Translations under genes and position numbers: made by a program
NCBI GenBank assembly: GCA_045561735.1
Contig: JBJKXC010000013.1
Span: 1 to 47,095 of the forward strand
Reading direction: 5' to 3'
Length of the DNA stretch: 47,095 nucleotides
From: UBA3537 sp045561735
GTDB taxonomy: Bacteria > Bacteroidota > Bacteroidia > Flavobacteriales > Flavobacteriaceae
The notes under the pieces: model-generated
Told to the model about the DNA's origin: nothing
Database searches by the model: none
What the model saw: only the letters and a program-made list of their open reading frames with translations
Shown here: positions 41,673 through 47,095 of the stretch, in pieces
How the letters are laid out: each line of letters begins with the position of its first letter
Position numbering within the stretch: position 1 is the stretch's first letter

Positions 41673-43418
41673 TTATTTTTCAGCCTTAGATATATTTTTT
41701 GGGATTTTTCGGCTGGCTTTATTGTTCAATAATTTTTCTTTACTTTTTTTAGAAGGTTTTCCAGCTGCCTCTACCCGATTTTCCAAGGATTTATCAAAAA
41801 AGGCGGCTTGTAGGGAATGGGCTCCTAAGCCTTTGATAACAGGCAGTTCTAATGGAGGGTCTTCTGAAAATAAATCTTCGACACTTCTAGGGCGTTCCGT
41901 CTCGCGCCATACAAAGCCTTTGAGAATCGTCTCATTTTCTGGAAAGTCATCTTCCGGGTATGTTTTTCCATCAATTTGGTTTATTTTTCGCAACTCATCA
42001 ATTTTATTTTCAGAGACCAAAATTCTCATTTTTCCTGACTTGGACTTATCAATACCTACGAGTTCATTATCAGCATTTCTCAAGAAGTAAATACTTTCGG
42101 CATTTTTAATAACATCGATTGTATGGAGTTCATTTTCTTTAAAAAGCCCGTCAAGCTTTTTGCCAGAAATCTGATTGTAACCAGCACCAAGACTGTCTTT
42201 GCTGATTACAAACGCATTTTCAAAAACCTTAAGAGAATCCAAGCTTTCTGTTTTGGGATTTGAAATTAAATGAATGGAGTCTCCTGTAATTTGATTCTCG
42301 TGATGCCATAAAACGGGATGTCTTCTTTTTGAAAATGCATCTTCTGAATCCGTATCATAAAAATTGATAAGCTGTGTCAGTCCTGTATTTTGGTTCATGT
42401 GAATGGAGTCTGCTTTGCCACTTAAATCAGATTTATACATTTTTGCATTGTAGAAAGCGCGTACAATGCGCTGATCTGGAGGGCCAGTAATCATTAATGT
42501 ATCGCTGTGAATAAAAATAGAATCGTTCTCTTGTTTGGTGATTGCCAACGCTCTTTTGGTGATAAATACAGAGTCTTTGACTCTAAACACTTCTGCATAG
42601 TGGCCTTTGATGATACTGTTATTCAGCGTATCAGTAACCTTGATATTGTTGGTTGCAGAGGCAAAATTTTTATTGCGATCAAAATACAAACTGTCTCCAA
42701 TTATGGTCCGTTCATCATAATCTATTCTTGATTTTTTTACAAAATACCCAGTATCGTTGTTGGTATTATAAAAACCTCTTTCGCAATAAATAATGCTTGT
42801 ATCACTAGTAATTGTGGTAGGGCCATATAAAAAAGCATAACCAGAAACCGTGTAAAAATCAAGGCGATCAGTATCTATTACGTATTCTGGATTCACCAGT
42901 TTTACATTATCCGTAAATTGGTATTTTTTAGCATTCATATAATAGTGTCCAATGGTACTGGTAATTGTTCCTGAAGTATCTCTAACCACTTTGCCTTTTT
43001 GATTGTAAAAGGCTTGCTGTTTGATGCGATCGAAGTACAGGATGTCTGTGTATAATTTTGAAGTTGGATCAATTAAAACAACATCTCCACTGGCATAAGC
43101 CAATTGGGTCTTGCCACTGTATTCGACGTATTTAGAGCTCATGTCTAAGCTATCACCTTGTTTGACTCTTACACTCCCATAGGCTTCAATAAAATCTTGT
43201 TTACCATAATAGATGGCCTCATTACACCACATTTCGATGCCTTTGTGTTTGATGTGTACCTGATTGGAATTGTCACGTGTTAGAATCGTTGCATCTGGTT
43301 TTGACGGTTCAAAGGTCATAAACGGCGCATATTCAATCTCAATTTGTTGACGTTCTTGTGTATACAAAATCAACGGTACTAGGTGAATAAGTATTAATTT
43401 TATATAAGTTACGCGCAC
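41673..43418 (-). CDS. OstA-like protein, probable LPS transport (LptA/LptD-related)
   Basis: This 581-residue protein starts with GTG and a hydrophobic segment (MRVTYIKLILIHLVPLILYT), likely a signal peptide. The rest is beta-rich with repeated OstA/LptA-like units, e.g. EMWCNEAIYYGKQDFIEAYG followed by VRVKQGDSLDMSSKYVEYSG and YASGDVVLIDPTSKLYTDIL. Such proteins form the beta-jellyroll bridge that carries LPS across the periplasm. The C-terminal 70 residues are unlike this and rich in Lys, Pro and Glu. It is located 11 bases before the aminotransferase gene and after purA. With lptB elsewhere in the window, an LPS-bridge role is likely. Confidence 0.75.
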   Translation of the reverse strand: MRVTYIKLILIHLVPLILYTQERQQIEIEYAPFMTFEPSKPDATILTRDNSNQVHIKHKGIEMWCNEAIYYGKQDFIEAYGSVRVKQGDSLDMSSKYVEYSGKTQLAYASGDVVLIDPTSKLYTDILYFDRIKQQAFYNQKGKVVRDTSGTITSTIGHYYMNAKKYQFTDNVKLVNPEYVIDTDRLDFYTVSGYAFLYGPTTITSDTSIIYCERGFYNTNNDTGYFVKKSRIDYDERTIIGDSLYFDRNKNFASATNNIKVTDTLNNSIIKGHYAEVFRVKDSVFITKRALAITKQENDSIFIHSDTLMITGPPDQRIVRAFYNAKMYKSDLSGKADSIHMNQNTGLTQLINFYDTDSEDAFSKRRHPVLWHHENQITGDSIHLISNPKTESLDSLKVFENAFVISKDSLGAGYNQISGKKLDGLFKENELHTIDVIKNAESIYFLRNADNELVGIDKSKSGKMRILVSENKIDELRKINQIDGKTYPEDDFPENETILKGFVWRETERPRSVEDLFSEDPPLELPVIKGLGAHSLQAAFFDKSLENRVEAAGKPSKKSKEKLLNNKASRKIPKNISKAEK

Positions 43419-43482
43419 AAAGTATTATTTGAATTGTTACAAAAATAAGCAATATTCAAACTCAATATGGATTGCTTTCCTT

Positions 43483-44754
43483 TTATCTGAAAATTGTTTG
43501 TTTTCGATCTGGTCCTACAGAAACTATCTTAATTGGTATTTCGAGTTCATTTTCCAAAAACTCAATGTAGTTTATAAGACTGGCTGGAAGGATCGAATCC
43601 TTTTCCATTGCAGTTAAGTCTTCGGACCACCCTTCAAATTCTGTGTAAATTGGTTCAATATTTTCCGATTCTATATTAAAGGGAAGGTGCTCTATTACTT
43701 CACTTTTATAGTTGTAGGATGTGCAAATCTTCAGAGTTTTAAATCCAGAAAGAACGTCTGCTTTCATCATCATAAGCTGTGTCACACCATTTAATTGACA
43801 AGCATAACGTAAAGCGACTAAATCCAACCAACCACAACGCCTCGGTCTTCCAGTTGTAGCTCCGAATTCACATCCAACTCTTGCCATTGTTTCTCCATTT
43901 TCATCGAAGAGTTCCGTAGGAAATGGTCCAGATCCAACGCGGGTCGTATAGGCTTTAAAAATACCAAAAACCTCTTGAACGGAACTTGGTGGTATTCCCA
44001 ATCCTGTACATGCACCAGCTGCTGTAGTATTGCTAGAGGTTACAAATGGGTAAGTTCCAAAATCAATGTCCAGTAAAGATCCTTGGGCGCCTTCTGCAAG
44101 AACACTTTTATTAGCTTTCTGAGCTTGATACAAATATTCTTCTGAATCAATAAATTCCAATGATTTTAATATTTTTATAGCATCAAAAAATTCAGATTCA
44201 AGTTCTTCTAAATCATATTGAAGGTCGACATCGTAGAAGCTTATCATCGATTGATGCTTATTAGCAAGATTCCGGTATTTTTGCTTCCAATTTTCCATTT
44301 CTAAGTCGCCAACACGAATTCCGTTACGACCTGTTTTATCCATGTATGTGGGTCCAATTCCTTTGAGTGTAGAACCTATTTTGGCTTTACCTTTAGAAGC
44401 TTCAGATGCAGCGTCTAACAAACGGTGTGTTGGAAGAATTAAGTGTGCTTTTCTGGAAATGATTAAGGATTTATTATAATCGACACCCTGGCCATCTAAT
44501 TTGTTTAATTCTTTTTTAAAAATGACAGGGTCAATAACTACGCCATTTCCAACGAGATTTTTAGCATCCTTATGAAAAATTCCAGATGGAATTGTGTGTA
44601 ATACATGTTTCATCCCGTTAAAAACAAGGGTATGACCTGCATTAGGTCCGCCTTGAAAACGTGCAATAATATTATAATTAGAGGTAAGGACATCAACAAT
44701 TTTTCCTTTCCCCTCATCGCCCCATTGGAGTCCCAGTAGTAAATCTACAGCCAT
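43483..44754 (-). CDS. purA: Adenylosuccinate synthetase
   Basis: This 423-residue enzyme joins IMP and aspartate using GTP in AMP synthesis. The P-loop GDEGKGK is at 12-18, with GGPNAGHT at 35-42 containing the catalytic His41. GSTLKGIGPTYMDKTGRNGI, EGAQGSLLDIDFGTYPFVTS and GATTGRPRRCGWLDL are further hallmark blocks. It is the usual size. It follows the Fur-family gene after 11 bases on the same strand, and rel-fur-purA is a conserved flavobacterial order, so ppGpp, which inhibits PurA in other bacteria, is made next door. Confidence 0.95.
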   Translation of the reverse strand: MAVDLLLGLQWGDEGKGKIVDVLTSNYNIIARFQGGPNAGHTLVFNGMKHVLHTIPSGIFHKDAKNLVGNGVVIDPVIFKKELNKLDGQGVDYNKSLIISRKAHLILPTHRLLDAASEASKGKAKIGSTLKGIGPTYMDKTGRNGIRVGDLEMENWKQKYRNLANKHQSMISFYDVDLQYDLEELESEFFDAIKILKSLEFIDSEEYLYQAQKANKSVLAEGAQGSLLDIDFGTYPFVTSSNTTAAGACTGLGIPPSSVQEVFGIFKAYTTRVGSGPFPTELFDENGETMARVGCEFGATTGRPRRCGWLDLVALRYACQLNGVTQLMMMKADVLSGFKTLKICTSYNYKSEVIEHLPFNIESENIEPIYTEFEGWSEDLTAMEKDSILPASLINYIEFLENELEIPIKIVSVGPDRKQTIFR

Positions 44755-44765
44755 TCTAGTATTGG

Positions 44766-45218
44766 TTAGTTTTTAGTATTTTTTTTCCCATAAAAGTAAA
44801 GAGAATGGTTTTCAATTTTGACATCAAAAACTTCTTCTATGGTTTGTTTTATCGATTGAATCCTTGGATCACAAAATTCGATAACTTCACCAGTATCTGT
44901 TAAAATAACATGATCATGTTGTTTGTCAAAATAAGATTTTTCGTACTGTGCTTGGTTTTGACCAAATTGATGCTTTCTAACCAGAGCACACTCTAAGAGT
45001 AATTCAACAGTATTATACAAAGTAGCTCTTGAGACTCTATATTTTTTATTTTTCATTTTGATGTATAAAGATTCAATATCAAAATGGTCATCACTATCGT
45101 AAATTTCTTGCAGAATAGCAAAGCGTTCTGGTGTTTTTCGCTGAAAGTTTTCTTCAAGATACTTTGTAAAAACCTTTTTTACAATTTCTTGATTTTTATG
45201 TTTTGTTTTTGTAGTCAT
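44766..45218 (-). CDS. Fur-family transcriptional regulator
   Basis: This 150-residue protein has an N-terminal winged helix (KTPERFAILQEIYDSDDHFD then YRVSRATLYNTVELLLE, the DNA-recognition helix). The C-terminal dimerisation part has KQHDHVILTDTGEVIEF, where most Fur proteins carry a CxxC zinc pair (typically CxxCGKVIEF); this pair is absent. The second CxxC near the C-terminus is also missing. His101 and His103 and other acidic residues could still form the regulatory site. It could sense iron, peroxide (PerR-type) or zinc. It lies between rel and purA, with a -7 box just upstream. Confidence 0.85.
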   Translation of the reverse strand: MTTKTKHKNQEIVKKVFTKYLEENFQRKTPERFAILQEIYDSDDHFDIESLYIKMKNKKYRVSRATLYNTVELLLECALVRKHQFGQNQAQYEKSYFDKQHDHVILTDTGEVIEFCDPRIQSIKQTIEEVFDVKIENHSLYFYGKKNTKN

Positions 45219-45229
45219 TTACAGAAATT

Positions 45230-45237
45230 CAAATTTA
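45230..45237 (-). promoter_or_regulatory. -7 box for the Fur-family gene
   Basis: On the minus strand this is TAAATTTG, an exact TAnnTTTG match, 11 bases before the ATG at 45218 and inside the 27-base gap after rel. It would permit transcription of fur-purA independently of rel, with a very short leader. No -33 TTG was seen. Confidence 0.5.
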
Positions 45238-45245
45238 AATAATTT

Positions 45246-47095
45246 TTAGACTCTAGAGACCTTTTCTATTCCATTTATTTTTTCTAGTCGTGTCATTAAT
45301 TTTGCGACAAAGTTATTGTTTTTGACTTCAACAGCGATTTCTCCATTGAAGGTTCCACTATCTGAATCAAATTTTATACTCTTGATATTTACATTCATAT
45401 TCCCAGAAATAATCTTTGTGACATCACTTACTAGTCCTTTTTCGTCAATGCCAGTCAGTTTTATTACGGCTCTAAATACTTGTTGGGAAGAGTCAATCCA
45501 TTTAGCAGGAATAATTCTGTAGGCATAGTTGGATTGTAAGCTCAGGGCATTGGAACAGCTCTTTTTATGAATTTTAATTCCGTCTTTTATACTCAAAAAG
45601 CCGAAAACCATATCTCCGGGAATTGGATTGCAACAGCCCGCTAATTTATAATTGAGTTTTTCCTGTTCTTTACCAAAGACAAGTAAATCGTGCTTGGATG
45701 TTATTTCGTCGCTGTTTAAAGTTTCAGGGCTGATATTTTTTTTGCGACTGATTTTATTCTTAATGAAACTCACGAGTACATTGCTTCTCGAAGCTGCATA
45801 TTTTTTCAGCATTCCATTGTCAATACTTCCTATGCCCACTCTGTAAAACAGATCGAGACTTGTTTGTAAATTAAAATAGTTTACAAGTTCATTAATAGAA
45901 CGCTCATCAAGAACAATTTTTATTTGTTTAAGCTTGCGCCGCAATATTTCTTTACCATCTTCAGCGATGATTTTCCTGTCTTCTTTTAAAGCCGATTTTA
46001 TTTTACTTATAGCGCGTGCTGTTGTGGCATAATCTAACCAGTTTGAATTGGGTTTGGCATTTTCTGAAGTGATGATACTCACTTGATCTCCACTTTGTAA
46101 TTTATAGTTTAAGGGGACCAATTTACCATTAACTTTTGCACCTCTTGTTTTTAATCCCACCTCTGTATGAATGCTAAAAGCAAAATCAAGTGGGGTTGCT
46201 TGTTTTGGCAATGACTTTAAGTCCCCATTTGGAGTGAAAACAAAAATTTCTTTGGCGTATAAATTAAGTTTGAACTCTTCCACAAAGTCCACAGCATTTG
46301 CTTCAGGATTGTCCATAATGTCTTGAAGTTTTCCAATCCAACTTTCTAAGGTTTCATCATTGTTTTTATCACCTTGTTTGTATTTGTAGTGTGCAGCGTA
46401 TCCTTTTTCAGCAATTTCATTCATGCGTTCACTTCTAATTTGTACTTCAACCCAACGGCCTTCGGGCCCCATCACAGTGATATGAAGCGCTTCATATCCT
46501 GTGGACTTCGGAGAGGAAATCCAATCACGTAAGCGGGTTGGATTGGGTCTAAAGAAATCCGTAACAATGGAATAAATTTTCCAGGCTAAAAACTTCTCAT
46601 TTTTTAAACCTGACTTGTATATAATTCGGACGGCAAATTTATCGTAAACTTCATCAAAAGAAACCCCTTGGCGTTGCATTTTTCTTCGAATTGAAAAGAT
46701 AGATTTTGGCCGGCCTTTAATGTTGTATTTTATTTTTTCTTTAACAAGTACTGTATTTAAAATTTCACTGATTTTCTCTATGTATTGATTTTGCTCCTCA
46801 TGGCTTTCTTTCATCTTCAGCAAAATGGAATTATAAACATCAGGTTCAGTGTATTTTAGTGCTAAATCTTCAAGTTCTGTTTTGATGTTGTAAAGCCCCA
46901 CTTTATGAGCCAATGGTGCATAAATGTATAAGGTTTCAGATGCAATTTTTAGTTGTTTTTCTTCACGCAGTGAATGAATGGTTTGCATGTTGTGAAGCCG
47001 GTCTGCAATTTTTATGATTATCACACGGACATCGTCATTAAGCGTCAGCAGCATTTTCCTGAAATTTTCCGCTTGCAAAGAAATATTTTTGTCTT
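45246..47095 (-). CDS. rel: Bifunctional (p)ppGpp synthetase/hydrolase, 5' end outside window
   Basis: About 615 C-terminal residues of a RelA/SpoT-type protein are present; the start lies beyond the right edge. The frame starts at the end of the HD hydrolase domain (KIADRLHNMQTIHS), continues through the synthetase domain (KGRPKSIFSIRRKMQRQGVS; KSTGYEALHITVMGPEGRWV; EVQIRSERM), the TGS domain (IFVFTPNGDLKSLP to about residue 336 of the visible part), a conserved CCNPIPGD motif and a C-terminal ACT domain. It makes and probably degrades the alarmone (p)ppGpp. Full-length proteins are about 730-740 residues. It is upstream of fur and purA on the same strand. Confidence 0.95.
   Translation of the reverse strand, partial: DKNISLQAENFRKMLLTLNDDVRVIIIKIADRLHNMQTIHSLREEKQLKIASETLYIYAPLAHKVGLYNIKTELEDLALKYTEPDVYNSILLKMKESHEEQNQYIEKISEILNTVLVKEKIKYNIKGRPKSIFSIRRKMQRQGVSFDEVYDKFAVRIIYKSGLKNEKFLAWKIYSIVTDFFRPNPTRLRDWISSPKSTGYEALHITVMGPEGRWVEVQIRSERMNEIAEKGYAAHYKYKQGDKNNDETLESWIGKLQDIMDNPEANAVDFVEEFKLNLYAKEIFVFTPNGDLKSLPKQATPLDFAFSIHTEVGLKTRGAKVNGKLVPLNYKLQSGDQVSIITSENAKPNSNWLDYATTARAISKIKSALKEDRKIIAEDGKEILRRKLKQIKIVLDERSINELVNYFNLQTSLDLFYRVGIGSIDNGMLKKYAASRSNVLVSFIKNKISRKKNISPETLNSDEITSKHDLLVFGKEQEKLNYKLAGCCNPIPGDMVFGFLSIKDGIKIHKKSCSNALSLQSNYAYRIIPAKWIDSSQQVFRAVIKLTGIDEKGLVSDVTKIISGNMNVNIKSIKFDSDSGTFNGEIAVEVKNNNFVAKLMTRLEKINGIEKVSRV

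Noticed and set aside
1..47095. CRISPR array, tRNA or rRNA gene
   Set aside because: No regularly spaced repeats, no cloverleaf with a TTCRA loop and no rRNA signature words were seen by eye; a covariance-model scan would be decisive.

Overview
The window reads as a chromosomal segment from a marine-type member of the Flavobacteriaceae (Bacteroidota). The DNA is AT-rich, genes lack Shine-Dalgarno sequences, several genes are preceded by the Bacteroidota -7 box TAnnTTTG, and many products belong to families typical of this group (DUF5606, DUF2795, DUF4105, DUF349, PorV/PorQ-like beta barrel, OstA-like protein). Family assignments come from motif recognition; no database search was run.

Layout. 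(1) 1-936 is a patchwork of short, unrelated gene remnants on both strands: an Ig-like repeat piece, a surface-protein piece, a family 2 glycosyltransferase piece and an internal piece of NAD-dependent DNA ligase. The last abuts a 3'-truncated FkbM-type methyltransferase (934-1416). (2) 1453-9193 is a lipopolysaccharide or other surface-glycan cluster: five glycosyltransferases or glycosyltransferase-like proteins, a polysaccharide deacetylase, a methyltransferase, a heptosyltransferase-type GT9 enzyme and a WaaP/InaA-type kinase. Its genes alternate strands, and four successive convergent pairs, including the last one with dapD, overlap at their stop codons. (3) 9190-14566 is housekeeping: dapD, ruvX, def, a DUF5606 gene, a MATE exporter, a small conserved protein, a PAP2 phosphatase and an M23-family peptidase. 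(4) 14571-17935 is secA, broken by a small AT-rich insertion exactly at its Walker B motif; this is the most important anomaly in the window. (5) 18054-24141 holds DUF2795, a gene-poor gap, DUF4105 with a PorV/PorQ-like protein, pssA with a TerC protein, lptB and tatC. (6) 24144-34268 holds kdsD/kpsF, recQ, a cyclophilin-FKBP fusion, pyrG, yidC, mnmA and mazG. (7) 34270-47095 is almost all minus strand: a DUF349 protein, aroE, two tandem DUF368 polyprenyl-phosphate translocase-type proteins, a TPR protein, a class III aminotransferase, an OstA-like protein, purA, a Fur-family regulator and a rel/spoT gene cut by the window edge.

The dominant theme is envelope building: LPS sugar and phosphate addition, Kdo precursor synthesis (kdsD), LPS transport (lptB, OstA-like), lipid-carrier recycling (DUF368 pair, PAP2), phospholipid synthesis (pssA) and protein export (secA, yidC, tatC). 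I see no tRNA, rRNA, CRISPR array, intact transposase or phage gene. I do not see a convincing wholly new multi-gene system. The points that most deserve follow-up are the broken secA, the fragment mosaic at the left edge, the interlocked convergent glycan cluster and the tandem DUF368 pair.
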